From: DATJQA01 sp038057515
GTDB taxonomy: Bacteria; Patescibacteriota; Minisyncoccia; UBA6257; 2-01-FULL-56-20
Direction of reading: 5' to 3'
DNA: 31,629 nucleotides
Assembly: GCA_038057515.1 (NCBI GenBank)
Contig: JBBUDB010000054.1
Location: 1-31,629 of the forward strand
Below are positions 14,025 through 22,582 of the stretch, one piece after another. Within the stretch, counting starts at the first letter, position 1, and each line of letters begins with the position of its first letter. The notes under the pieces were generated by a model. That model had not been told where the DNA came from. It searched no databases and saw only the letters and a list, made by a program, of their open reading frames with translations. The translations under genes were made by a program, and so were the position numbers.

Positions 14025-14935
14025 TCATTTCTCGAGACCCTGCCGAGCATCAAAGTACGCGCAATAATCGCACCCTGTCTTCGCNNNNNNNNNNNNNNNN
14101 NNNNNNNNNNNNNNNNNNNNNNNNNNNNNNNNNNNNNNNNNNNNNNNNNNNNNNNNNNNNNNNNNNNNNNNNNNNNNNNNNNNNTCTCGAGACCCTGCCG
14201 AGCATCAAAGTACGCGCAATAATCGCACCCTGTCTTCGCCGCCGGCAAAGCGTCCGAGAGAAGGCAGGCCTTGATTTCATTCAGAGTGCCGTCGATCCAG
14301 CTATCGTCACCAGCGTAGGGTAATATCTTGATATCGAATTCCAGCCGGGCATCAAAGGCCTCTTTGTCGGCATTGCCATTGCAATATACAAAGTAACCAA
14401 TGGGCGAGACCGTAAAACCATTGCCGCGGAAGAGCCATTGGTATATCTCCATCTGGCGCTTGTAGCCGCCCTGCCACTCGGCGTCCAGATTTACTTCACT
14501 CGACTTCGAGGTGGCCTTGTAGTCGACAATGTGAAGCTCGCCTTTGGGGTTCACCCAAACATCGTCGATGCCGCCGCGAATGATCATGCCGGTCGGTTCG
14601 TGCAGGCGCTTCACGCCCCGCCGCAAGGCATCGCGCCACTCATCGAGCATCTCGTGCGCAAAGGGCACTGCGTCGATGCCATAGGCCTTCATGAGGGGGT
14701 GGGCCGACCCCTTAGCTCGGTGACCATCAAATTCTTTCTTCAAAAGCTTGTCGACGGCGCTATTCAAGCTAAATGGAAACCCCGGCGGTCGGCCGGTGCC
14801 CAGGCGTTTTTCAAGATAAAAACAACGCGGACACTGGACAAAAAGATCGACGCCCGTCCGGCTAAGAACAAATGATTCGGTCGATTTTCGGTCGAAGAGA
14901 CCGCGGCTTTTTTTCGGATTATAGTAGTCGGACAT
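14025..14935 (-). CDS. PD-(D/E)XK nuclease family protein (RecB-like), interrupted by an assembly gap
   Basis: The nuclease core is visible: IIRGGIDDVWVNPKGELHIVDYKATSKS carries the Asp and D-x-K residues, followed by GYKRQMEIYQWLF. A CxxC pair lies near the N-terminus (VQCPRCFYLEKRLG) and another near the C-terminus (TGCDYCAYFDARQ), which could hold an Fe-S cluster or zinc. A 100-N gap (14085-14184) splits the gene, but the 55 nt on each side are identical. Removing the gap and one copy leaves 756 nt, an exact frame of 251 residues ending ARQGLEK at TGA 14025. The gene is thus intact in the organism. It lies 10 nt after the cation ATPase gene. Confidence 0.8.
14030..14239. other. Scaffolding gap with 55-nt duplicated flanks
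   Basis: Positions 14030-14084 and 14185-14239 are the same 55 bases, separated by 100 N. This is the signature of two contigs overlapping by one k-mer and scaffolded without merging, not a biological repeat. Confidence 0.9.
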
Positions 14936-14945
14936 TTAAGTTCTC

Positions 14946-17654
14946 TTAGCTTACCGCACCTGCGAGATTGGAACTAGGCGTTTTTATCATGCGCCCCAAT
15001 AACTTTCTCAATTCCTCGACCAAAACTATGGAGAAAGCAATGCCGGTCGCCCAAAGCCACTCTGTAAAAGTGAGACTCGTGGTGTGGAAAATGCCCTGGA
15101 GTACCGGCACCTCAAGAATGGCGAGTTGGAGCGCGACGGAAAATACCGTCGCAAGCACGAGATATGGATTTTGAAGCAGACCACCCCGGAAAATCGAATC
15201 TGTCGCCGAGCGGCAGTTCCAGGCGTTAAACCACTGGAAGATCGCGAGGACGGTGAGGGCCATGCTCGACGCCTTGAGATACTCTTCCGGCCCGTAGGCG
15301 CCAAAGAGAAGCAAGGTGCCAATCATCATGGTGGCGGCCATGAGGATAGCGCGAATAATCATCTCTCGATCGATAAGATAACGATTGGGATGCCTGAAAA
15401 CACCGCGTCCGAGGCCGGGGTCTTTCGGATCGAGGGCGAGCGCCGTGCCCATAAAAGGGTCGGTAACGAGATTTAGCCAAAGGATTTGGACGGGCAAAAG
15501 CGGCAAGGCCAGTCCGGCGGCAATAGCGCCCACGATGCTCATCAATTCGCCGAGAGACGTCGAGAAAAGATAGAGGAGCGCCTTTTGGATGGTGCGATAC
15601 ATGTTTCGACCCTCTTCAATGGCCGAAACGATACTGCCAAAATTATCGTCGAGGAGCACGATATCAGCCGCTTCTTTGGCGACTTCCGTGCCAATGCGCC
15701 CCATGGCTACCCCGAGGTCGGCCGCGACAAGAGATGGGGCATCGTTCACGCCGTCGCCCGTCATGGCGATGATCTCGCCGCGCCGACGATACGCCGCGAT
15801 GATGCGCATCTTGTCCTGGGGCGTAATGCGCGCGAAAACGCTCGTCCCCGGCAATGCTCCCGCGAGCGCCCCGTCGTCGAGACGCTCGATCTCTTCGCCG
15901 GTCAGGACTTCGTCACCCTCCTTCCAGATCCCGGCCTCTTTGGCGATAGCTTGGGCGGTCAGACGGTGATCGCCGGTGAGCATCACGACGCGCACGCCTG
16001 CGGCGGCGGCCCGCGCCATCGCCTCGGGCACTTCGGGCCGGAGCGAATCCTCTATCGCATAAAAACCGCCGAAAACAAGATCGCGAACCTCAAGCGGCGT
16101 GTCCCCCTTGGCCCGGAGCGGCACCTCGCGAAACGCGAAAGCCACGACGCGAAATCCTTCAAGCGAAACTCGCGCGAGCGTTTCTTCCGCGTCCTTGCGT
16201 TCGCTCGCAGTGAACGCCTCATGCTTCCCGGCAATAAGCCACTTCGTAGAAGCAGCGATTACGACTTCTGGAGCGCCGACCACCGTCACGAATTCGTGAT
16301 GGTCTTCGATATGGGCGGCGGCATGATATTTCAATCGATAATCAAATGGCACCTCAACGGTCAGGGGCCATTCGCGTTCAAGGTCGCCGCGATGAAACCC
16401 TATTTTTTGGCCAAAAACACCGATGGCCGCTTCCGTTGGATCACCGCCTACCTCCCAAAGACCGCGCTCTTCGGAAAAGGCGGCGTGGGCGCTCGCCGTA
16501 AGAGCTGCTACCTTGCCGGAGAGAAGAAGGTCTTCGTGATTAGGCGGATCGATGACGTTGCCTTCAAGGCGAAGTTCTCCTTTCGGTTCGTAGCCGCTCC
16601 CGCCGACCTCGAAATATTTCCTGCCAACATAAACGCGCCGAATGATCATTTCGTTTTTGGTGAGCGTTCCCGTCTTATCAACGGCGATCACTTGCGCCTG
16701 GCCAAGCGCCTCGACCGCCTGAAGTTTTTTGACGAGCGCGTTTCGCCGCGCCATCCGCCACACGCCGGTTGCAAGCACGAGAGTCAAAACAAGCGGCAAT
16801 CCTTCCGGAATAATGGAAACTGCGAGCGAAACAACGGTTGCGAACATTTCACGCGGTGAACGCCCCAGGGCCACGCCGAATCCGAAAAGCAAAAAGCTAA
16901 GTACGGCCACGGTCATCATAATTATCCTGGAAAGCTGCCGAATGTCCTTCGCCAGAGGAATTTCAGTATTGATACCGACAATCGACCGGCTGATGGCGCC
17001 GATTTCGGTATTTATTCCAGTTGCCACAACGACTGCCCGACCACCACCGGCCACGATGGTCGTGCCGGCAAAGACCATGTTGGCGCGATCGGCAACCGGT
17101 AAATTATCATCGCGCAAAACTACGGCTGTTTTCTGCGCCGGCATGGATTCGCCGGTTAACGTCGCCTGGTTCGTTCGTAATGAGTTCGCTTCGATAAGTC
17201 GCATATCAGCCGAAACCCGCTCACCTTCGCGTAGAACGACAATGTCGCCAGGCACAAGTTCTCGGTCGGACACAATAATTTCGTGCCCATCGCGTAAAAC
17301 TGTCGCCCGAGAAACAGTAAGCCGTCGTAGGGCGGCAAGCGTGTCTTGCGCCCGACCTTCCTGAATTGCGCCAATAATGGCGTTGAAAACTAAAACGGAC
17401 AGAATAACATAGGCATCCGAACTATCTTGCAGAAAAAAAACCACGACACTTGCAAACGCCAGAATGTATATAAGCGGACTCCGAAACTGGCGGAGAAAAA
17501 TACTAATCACGCTTTCCGGCTTCACGGTCGCCAATTCGTTCGGACCAGAATTCAGAAACCGCACGTTGGCCTCCTGGGTCGTAAGGCCGGCATGGTAGTC
17601 GGTCTTTAGTTCCCGCTCGATATTTTCGAGCGCCGCGGCGTGCCACGCTATCAT
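14946..17654 (-). CDS. P2-type cation-transporting ATPase (probably calcium)
   Basis: P-type pump that couples ATP hydrolysis to cation export across the membrane. The 902 residues show an N-terminal cation-ATPase domain, the actuator motif TLTGESMPAQK (about 165), the M4 motif SIIPEGLPLVLT (about 281), the phosphorylation site VDKTGTLTKNEM (Asp about 326), TGDH and the hinge MTGDGVNDAPSL. The M5-M6 segment has STSLGELMSI and LNLVTDPFMGTALAL. The M4 Glu, M5 Glu and M6 N-x-x-T-D residues of SERCA-type site II are kept, while the M5 Asn is Ser. This favours a Ca2+ pump with one site, although Mn2+ or Na+ cannot be excluded. Its ATG overlaps the preceding stop by 4 nt (ATGA). Confidence 0.92.
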   Translation of the reverse strand: MIAWHAAALENIERELKTDYHAGLTTQEANVRFLNSGPNELATVKPESVISIFLRQFRSPLIYILAFASVVVFFLQDSSDAYVILSVLVFNAIIGAIQEGRAQDTLAALRRLTVSRATVLRDGHEIIVSDRELVPGDIVVLREGERVSADMRLIEANSLRTNQATLTGESMPAQKTAVVLRDDNLPVADRANMVFAGTTIVAGGGRAVVVATGINTEIGAISRSIVGINTEIPLAKDIRQLSRIIMMTVAVLSFLLFGFGVALGRSPREMFATVVSLAVSIIPEGLPLVLTLVLATGVWRMARRNALVKKLQAVEALGQAQVIAVDKTGTLTKNEMIIRRVYVGRKYFEVGGSGYEPKGELRLEGNVIDPPNHEDLLLSGKVAALTASAHAAFSEERGLWEVGGDPTEAAIGVFGQKIGFHRGDLEREWPLTVEVPFDYRLKYHAAAHIEDHHEFVTVVGAPEVVIAASTKWLIAGKHEAFTASERKDAEETLARVSLEGFRVVAFAFREVPLRAKGDTPLEVRDLVFGGFYAIEDSLRPEVPEAMARAAAAGVRVVMLTGDHRLTAQAIAKEAGIWKEGDEVLTGEEIERLDDGALAGALPGTSVFARITPQDKMRIIAAYRRRGEIIAMTGDGVNDAPSLVAADLGVAMGRIGTEVAKEAADIVLLDDNFGSIVSAIEEGRNMYRTIQKALLYLFSTSLGELMSIVGAIAAGLALPLLPVQILWLNLVTDPFMGTALALDPKDPGLGRGVFRHPNRYLIDREMIIRAILMAATMMIGTLLLFGAYGPEEYLKASSMALTVLAIFQWFNAWNCRSATDSIFRGGLLQNPYLVLATVFSVALQLAILEVPVLQGIFHTTSLTFTEWLWATGIAFSIVLVEELRKLLGRMIKTPSSNLAGAVS

Positions 17655-18700
17655 CGGTTCTCGACGTGATCCTTTTTTCCCAAAACAATGTGCGGATAGA
17701 TCTCAAGAAGCGCAAAAAGCAAGCTCACGGCGACCGGCCCCAAGATGAAACCTACGGGACCGAAAAGCTTGAGACCGCCGAGGACGGAGAGAAGAACCGC
17801 GAGCGGGTGGATATTGACGCCGCGCTTCAGTATCTGCGGACGAGTGAGGTTGTCGATAAGGCCGACAAAAACTATTCCCCACAGCGCCAATCCGAAAGCC
17901 GGAAAGAAATTGCCGATGATAACAAGATAGGCGACGGCCGGCACGACGATGACCATGGTGCCCACGACCGGTATGAGCGCGGAGACAACGGTGAGCGCTC
18001 CCCAAAAGGCCGCGCTCGGAATACCGAAGACGAAGAAGCCGACGGTCGCCATCGCGCCTTGGATGATGGCCACGACGAGCGAACCGCGGACCACGGAATT
18101 CACGGCCAGGACGAGCTTCTCGGCAATCTCGTTCTTATAGTGCTCGGAGAGCGGCATAAGATTGAGCAGGACGGCACGAATTCGCTTGCCGTCCTTTAGG
18201 AAATAATAAAAGGCAATGAGCGCGATAAAGGTATTCGCGAAAAATACCGTGAGGCCGGAAAAGACGGCGCCGATATTGCTAAAAAACCAGCCCACGACCC
18301 GGCCAAGGAGTGTGCCGGCGTTCGCCATCACCGCTCCAAAATCGATGAATGGCAACCGCGTGCGGATAAATTCGGCCACCCGGCCGGAGAGGACGCCCGC
18401 ACCCGAATCCGCAACGGCCGTATAAAGATTAAAGCCCTCGGCGACGACCCTAACGGCAAATAGCGATAGCGGCACGAGCACGATTATGATGATCGCCAGA
18501 ACGACGAGAAACGCACCCAGACCCAGCCCGACGTGAAATATCGCCATGAATTTCCGATGGAGCGGTTCGAAAATAATGGCGAAAGTCGCCGCGATGAGAA
18601 GCGGTGAAAGATAGGGTAGGAAAATCGCCCCAACAACCAGAGCAATAACGGCGAGACCGAAGCTGAAGAATTTTATTTCAAACCCGTGGATATCATCCAT
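17651..18700 (-). CDS. AI-2E family transporter (PerM/UPF0118)
   Basis: Polytopic membrane protein of 349 residues with about seven to eight hydrophobic segments, such as FGLAVIALVVGAIFLPYLSP, FLVVLAIIIIVLVPLSLFAV and VSALIPVVGTMVIVVPAVAY. The family signature region VSALIPVVG and the later IDNLTRPQILKRG with HPLAVLLSVLGGLKLFGPVG are clear. Members include proposed AI-2 exporters and Na+/H+ antiporters; the substrate here is unknown. TACAAT lies 7 nt before the ATG, inside the last codons of sua5, so the gene may have its own nearly leaderless promoter. The following ATPase gene overlaps it by 4 nt. Confidence 0.9.
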   Translation of the reverse strand: MDDIHGFEIKFFSFGLAVIALVVGAIFLPYLSPLLIAATFAIIFEPLHRKFMAIFHVGLGLGAFLVVLAIIIIVLVPLSLFAVRVVAEGFNLYTAVADSGAGVLSGRVAEFIRTRLPFIDFGAVMANAGTLLGRVVGWFFSNIGAVFSGLTVFFANTFIALIAFYYFLKDGKRIRAVLLNLMPLSEHYKNEIAEKLVLAVNSVVRGSLVVAIIQGAMATVGFFVFGIPSAAFWGALTVVSALIPVVGTMVIVVPAVAYLVIIGNFFPAFGLALWGIVFVGLIDNLTRPQILKRGVNIHPLAVLLSVLGGLKLFGPVGFILGPVAVSLLFALLEIYPHIVLGKKDHVENR

Positions 18701-18705
18701 TCTCT

Positions 18706-19340
18706 CTATTGTAACATCTTTTGGGCACGCCGAGAGAGCGCTCCGGCGCGCAGGACAACGACTCGGCCATCGCGCAGCTCAATAAGCGTCGAAGGGGGCA
18801 CATCCCGACNNNNNNNNNNGCGGATCGCTGTGATGGTCGTCGGCGCGTCGAGACATCCCGACGCCCGCCGGCCACGTAAAAATCAACGTTTTCACCGAAA
18901 TACGCTCGCGCTTCAGCGACAGTCAATGCCGGCGGCTTGCCTTCGGGGTTGGCGCTCGGCGCGACAAGCGGGCCGGTTTTTTTGAGCAGTCGCCGCAGAG
19001 CTTTTGGTCTTGGTAGACGGAATGCGATCGTCTTCGTGCCACGATGTAGGTACGCGAGCTTTTTCGTTTTGACGGGTAAAATAATACTCACTGGTCCTGG
19101 CCAGAGCGTGCGAAGCACGCCCAATGTCTGGCTATCGAGGGCGACGCCGAACCTTCGAACATCGAGCATCGAACCAATAAGCACGATGAACGGTTTTTTC
19201 GGGTTCCGTTTTCGTAATTTATAGATACGTTCAACTGTTTTTCGTCGGAGCGCCGAACCGACGACGCCGTAGAGCGTATCGGTCGGAAGCACGCCTATAC
19301 CGCCGCGTTTTAAAATATTCGATGTTTCGCCGAGATGCAT
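18706..19340 (-). CDS. tsaC: Threonylcarbamoyl-AMP synthase (TsaC/Sua5/YciO), split by a gap
   Basis: The enzyme makes threonylcarbamoyl-AMP from threonine, bicarbonate and ATP for tRNA t6A37. Motifs: GGIGVLPTDTLYGVVGSAL (KxR/SxN-type nucleotide site with RKRNPKKPFIVLI), LWPGPVSIILP, TKTIAFRLP and PLVAPSANPEGKPP. A 10-N gap at 18810-18819 breaks the frame. The bases ACATCCCGAC occur on both sides (18800-18809 and 18853-18862). Joining at this overlap removes 53 nt and restores a 193-residue frame ending PPSTLIELRDGRVVVLRAG and MLQ at TAG 18706. The spare segment reads PTTITAIR in another frame, a variant of PSTLIELR, so two alleles may be mixed. TACAAT lies 6 nt before the ATG. Confidence 0.88.
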
Positions 19341-19354
19341 CTCGCCATTGTACC

Positions 19355-19398
19355 AAAAAATGAAAAGGGGACCTTTCGAGCGAGCTCGATTGGTCCCC
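19355..19398 (-). terminator. Terminator of the long RNA upstream of tsaC
   Basis: On the minus strand GGGGACC (19398-19392) pairs with GGTCCCC (19373-19367), with an inner CGAGC/GCTCG pairing, followed by TTTTCATTTTTT. It is a strong intrinsic terminator lying just before the tsaC promoter. Confidence 0.85.
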
Positions 19399-20071
19399 AG
19401 TAGCCCCCCCTTGGGGCGATTGGCGGTTCTTGCAGACGAGGTCTCGAACCTTTGTTTTGGTTTTCGGATAGAACTCCGATGGCTTCATGGGTGTTTTACC
19501 ACCCGCTAGAGTCATCGAGGCTGAGCCCCGGGAACCATCTCACTGGTCCTGGTGTCATCCCCTCGCCTGGATTGGGGTACCATGAACAGTCTTCGCACCG
19601 TCTTGTGTTCGGATGCGTTGAACCTCTCGGTTCTTCGCGTACCAAACCCGATCCGCACGTCCGCGCCACGAGTGGCGAGGCCGGCAATCCAAGAGGGCAC
19701 GAACCCTATCCTGGTTCTGCGACTCGCGGCTTTACCCGCGATCGTTTGCCGTTCCCGAAGATTTTACCTCCGGAAAACGACTACCCGTGTGGCACGCCGC
19801 TGGCGTATCCCCACCCTCCGTTTCCGAAGAGCGACGTGTCCAGCGGAGTGGACACGGGCCACGAGCAGCTTACCGTGTCGAGAACGGACGACGTACGTTC
19901 TGCCGCAACGTTTCGGTGTTCCTTTCGGTTCTCCGAAACAATTATTGCAAGACGTCCACGTCCCTTGCTCGACTCGCTCGGCCCGAGGGCCGCAGCCGGT
20001 AAAGCGCACTCCCCTAACGCAGAATTGGTGCGACACTGCAAGAACTTTTTATTCACCTTAACGAAGGACTG
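19358..20071 (-). ncRNA. Candidate long structured RNA (about 700 nt, unidentified)
   Basis: Between a promoter (20105-20078) and a strong terminator (19398-19355) lies about 700 nt with no convincing protein frame on either strand. Many short hairpins are visible on the minus strand: GTTTCGG/CCGAAAC, CGTGTCCA/TGGACACG, CGCGG/CCGCG, GAACC-GAGA-GGTTC, GCCA-CTCG-TGGC and GGTG/CACC. GNRA- or UNCG-like loops and purine-rich joins occur between them. By eye it lacks RNase P core sequences, tmRNA ends and rRNA signatures. Open frames in the region have a composition typical of stable RNA read as protein. It could be a large ornate RNA or a divergent housekeeping RNA. Confidence 0.55.
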
Positions 20072-20077
20072 ATACTC

Positions 20078-20105
20078 ACTTTACGCGACGCAAGGATATC
20101 GTCAA
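20078..20105 (-). promoter_or_regulatory. Promoter of the long RNA
   Basis: On the minus strand TTGACG (20105-20100), a 16-bp spacer and TAAAGT (20083-20078) form a reasonable promoter placing the RNA start near 20071. Confidence 0.55.
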
Positions 20106-20165
20106 GGGCAAAAAAGCCCTAAAAAGGCCTGTTATCTTAATAACCTGTGGGCTATTGGTGGATAA

Positions 20166-20191
20166 CTAAAAACCCCTTTAAAATCAGGGGT
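20166..20191 (-). terminator. Terminator of typA
   Basis: On the minus strand ACCCCT (20191-20186) pairs with AGGGGT (20177-20172) around an 8-nt loop and is followed by a run of T residues. It lies about 50 nt after the typA stop. Confidence 0.75.
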
Positions 20192-20240
20192 CAAAGGCCA
20201 TTAGAATAAGAAAACCCACAGTTGATCTATAAGAACTATG

Positions 20241-22082
20241 CTACTGCAGCCCTTTCGCCGCTCTCGCCTGGTCTGATTCTTTGAGCCAAACCTTGCGCAT
20301 GCGGACGGACTTCGGCGTTATCTCGACAAGTTCGTCATCACCAACGTACTCGATGGCGTCCTCGAGAGTCATGGCTCGCGGCACCTTCAAAAATTCCATG
20401 CCGCCATCCGACTTCGCGCGCATGTTCGAAAGCTGTTTCTCGCGGCAAACATTGACGCGCAAGTCCTGGGCCTTGGCGTTTTGGCCGACGATCTGGCCCT
20501 CATACACCTCGACGCCGGGACCGACGAAAAGTTCGCCGCGCCCTTCGGCCGCTATGAGGCCGTAGGTGCGCGTCATGCCGGTTTCGTGGGCGACAAGCGA
20601 ACCATGAGGACCGGAATCAAAGTCGCCCCGATATTCTTCAAAGCGTTCAAAGATGCTGTTCATAATACCCAAGCCCTTGGTGCTGGTGAGGAACTGATTG
20701 CGAAAACCGATCAGGCCGCGCGTCGGCACGAGAAATTCGATGTAGGCAATGTGGCTGTCTACTTTCATGTCGGTCATCGTCCCCCGCCGAGAGCCCATCT
20801 GCTCGATTATCGTGCCAGTGAACTGTTCGGGCACTTCGACCGAGAGAATCTCTATCGGCTCGAATTTCTTGCCGTCCTTCTCTTTGAAAATGACTTGCGG
20901 GCGCGAGGCCTGAAGCTCGAATCCTTCCCGACGCATTTTCTCAATAAGAATAGAAAGGTGCAGTTCGCCGCGCCCCGAAACCGTCCAGGAATCCCTGGCG
21001 CCGGGCACGGTTTCGACGCGAAGGGCCACGTCGGTTTCGATCTCCTTCATCAGCCGGTCGCGCAAATTGTTCGAGGTCGTGAACTGTCCTTCCCGGCCGG
21101 AAAACGGCGAGGTGTTCACGCCGAAGGTCATCTTGACCGTTGGCTCTTCGATCTCGATGATCGGCAGGGCCTGGGGATTTTCCGGGTCGGTAATAGTTTC
21201 GCCGATAGAAATATCGTCGATACCGGCCACGGCGACGATGTCCCCCGCCTCTGCCTTTTCGACCTCAACGCGGCCCAGACCGTCAAAGGTCATAATGGAA
21301 GAAAGCGTTGCCTTCTCGGCTTTGCCCTCGCGGTTGATGTGAACGACGGGTTCGTTCTTATAAAGCGTGCCGGCGTAGAGGCGGCCGATGGCAATCTTGC
21401 CCTTATAGTTATCGTAGGCCAGGTTCACGGTGAGCATCTGGAGGGGCGCGTTTACGTCCACCTTCGGCGCGGGAATGGTCGCGACGATCGCGTCGAAAAG
21501 CGGCACCACGTCGGTCATGGTGGTGAGGTCTTTCGTGATTCCCGCCTTGCCGGCGATGCCCGAAGCGTAAATGACCGGAAATTCTATTTGGTCGTCAGAG
21601 GCGCCGAGCTCGATAAAGAGATCAAAGGTCCGCTCCAGCGCCCAATCGGGCCGAGCGGCGGGTTTATCGATCTTATTCACGACCACGATTATCTTGTGGC
21701 CGGCTTGAATGGCCTTCTTTAAGACGAATTTCGTTTGCGGCATCGGGCCTTCCTTGGCGTCCACAAGAAGAAGCGCGCCGTCCACCATGCGCATGATGCG
21801 CTCCACTTCGCCGCCAAAGTCGGCGTGACCCGGAGTGTCAACGATATTTATCTTTACTCGGCTGGATTCGCCGGACGAGTTCACGGTGTCATAGGTTATG
21901 GCGGCGTTCTTCGAAAATATGGTGATTCCGCGCTCGCGTTCGAGCTCGTTCGAATCCATGATAAGGTCGCTCGTCGCGCCGCTTTTGAGTTTAAAGCTTT
22001 GGGATTGCTTCAAAAGCGCATCAACGAGCGTGGTTTTGCCGTGGTCAACGTGAGCGATAATGGCAATATTCCGTAGTTCCAT
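20241..22082 (-). CDS. typA: Translational GTPase TypA (BipA)
   Basis: Ribosome-binding GTPase related to EF-G, involved in ribosome assembly and stress adaptation. The 613-residue protein has G1 IAHVDHGKTTLVDALL, G2 ERERGITIFSKN, G3 IVDTPGHADFGGEVERI and G4 VVNKIDKPAARPDW. An EF-Tu-like domain 2, EF-G III- and V-like domains (MREGFELQASRPQVIF) and the TypA C-terminal domain (GVEVYEGQIVGQNAKAQDLRVNVCR) follow. Length is normal. It is preceded by an unusually structured leader with its own promoter and followed by a terminator, so it is a single-gene unit. No Shine-Dalgarno site is obvious upstream of the ATG. Confidence 0.97.
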   Translation of the reverse strand: MELRNIAIIAHVDHGKTTLVDALLKQSQSFKLKSGATSDLIMDSNELERERGITIFSKNAAITYDTVNSSGESSRVKINIVDTPGHADFGGEVERIMRMVDGALLLVDAKEGPMPQTKFVLKKAIQAGHKIIVVVNKIDKPAARPDWALERTFDLFIELGASDDQIEFPVIYASGIAGKAGITKDLTTMTDVVPLFDAIVATIPAPKVDVNAPLQMLTVNLAYDNYKGKIAIGRLYAGTLYKNEPVVHINREGKAEKATLSSIMTFDGLGRVEVEKAEAGDIVAVAGIDDISIGETITDPENPQALPIIEIEEPTVKMTFGVNTSPFSGREGQFTTSNNLRDRLMKEIETDVALRVETVPGARDSWTVSGRGELHLSILIEKMRREGFELQASRPQVIFKEKDGKKFEPIEILSVEVPEQFTGTIIEQMGSRRGTMTDMKVDSHIAYIEFLVPTRGLIGFRNQFLTSTKGLGIMNSIFERFEEYRGDFDSGPHGSLVAHETGMTRTYGLIAAEGRGELFVGPGVEVYEGQIVGQNAKAQDLRVNVCREKQLSNMRAKSDGGMEFLKVPRAMTLEDAIEYVGDDELVEITPKSVRMRKVWLKESDQARAAKGLQ

Positions 22083-22094
22083 GAAATTAAGATG

Positions 22095-22213
22095 TTCCAG
22101 AAATTTACCCCGTTAGAGATAAGCCGCTCCAAGCGACTGCCGCTCTCCCGCTAGAGCGGGAGAGCGGATCTCTAACGGGGTGAAAAGCACCCGGGTCGCC
22201 AGGTGCTCTGGAA
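22095..22213 (-). promoter_or_regulatory. Structured typA leader with shared ACCCCGTTA arms
   Basis: On the minus strand the leader closes with TTCCAGA/TCTGGAA (22213-22207 with 22101-22095). Inside is a hairpin AGCACCTGG-CGAC-CCGGGTGCT followed by TTTT (22206-22184 region), which looks like an intrinsic terminator. Next is a long stem in which 22185-22168 pairs with 22120-22104 (one bulged base), enclosing a perfect 13-bp hairpin (22140-22152 with 22155-22167). The long stem has the same ACCCCGTTA/TAACGGGGTAAA arms as the cysS leader. The ATG is 12 nt beyond the structure. Confidence 0.75.
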
Positions 22214-22224
22214 TTGGTGCTTAT

Positions 22225-22253
22225 ATTCTACCGCAAATCAGGTAATTATGCAA
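22225..22253 (-). promoter_or_regulatory. Promoter of typA
   Basis: On the minus strand TTGCAT (22253-22248), a 17-bp spacer and TAGAAT (22230-22225) form a good promoter that places the transcript start just before the structured leader. Confidence 0.65.
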
Positions 22254-22309
22254 CTGGGCGTACTCTAACCCCATCATCCTGTCGCCCTGATTCTTGAGGA
22301 AGCTCTAAC

Positions 22310-22561
22310 CTATAGCCCCTGCGTGTCCCGATTCACGTCATCGAAATCGGCGTTCGGATCGCCCACTTGGATGTTTGCCGCCGCGTTCACGAGATCCTGC
22401 GACCGATCGGTGCCGCTGTCGGGGAGGGCTTCCGCCGGGGGTTGCGTCCGCGTCGCGGCTGTTTCGTCATCCGCGGCCGGAGCGCCGTAATACCACCGGA
22501 CGCCCAGAGCGACGGCGGCGAGCGCGATAACGACCAAAACGATGAGGAGTGTTTTTTTCAT
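22310..22561 (-). CDS. Small membrane-anchored hypothetical protein
   Basis: The 83-residue protein begins MKKTLLIVLVVIALAAVALGVRWYYG, a single uncleaved-looking helix or signal anchor (about 4-21). An acidic, alanine- and threonine-rich external tail follows (PAADDETAATRTQPPAEALP). It starts 21 nt after the secreted coiled-coil gene on the same strand, so the two are probably co-expressed at the cell surface. No family recognised. Confidence 0.75.
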   Translation of the reverse strand: MKKTLLIVLVVIALAAVALGVRWYYGAPAADDETAATRTQPPAEALPDSGTDRSQDLVNAAANIQVGDPNADFDDVNRDTQGL

Positions 22562-22582
22562 GAGAGGTGTTCGGTTAAAGTG

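Noticed and set aside
14030..14239. A 55-nt direct repeat around the N run in the nuclease gene
   Set aside because: Identical contig ends with a fixed 100-N spacer are a scaffolding artefact; merging restores the frame exactly.
19452..20072. Plus-strand frames of up to 206 codons in the long RNA region
   Set aside because: Their Pro/Ser/Arg/Gly-rich composition is typical of structured RNA read as protein; no family resemblance, and promoter and terminator point to the minus strand.
20481..21722. Long antisense frames over typA, dnaB (4424-5590), the cation ATPase (15486-16859) and dnaK (139-882)
   Set aside because: Shadows of confidently identified genes caused by GC-rich codon use; no domains.
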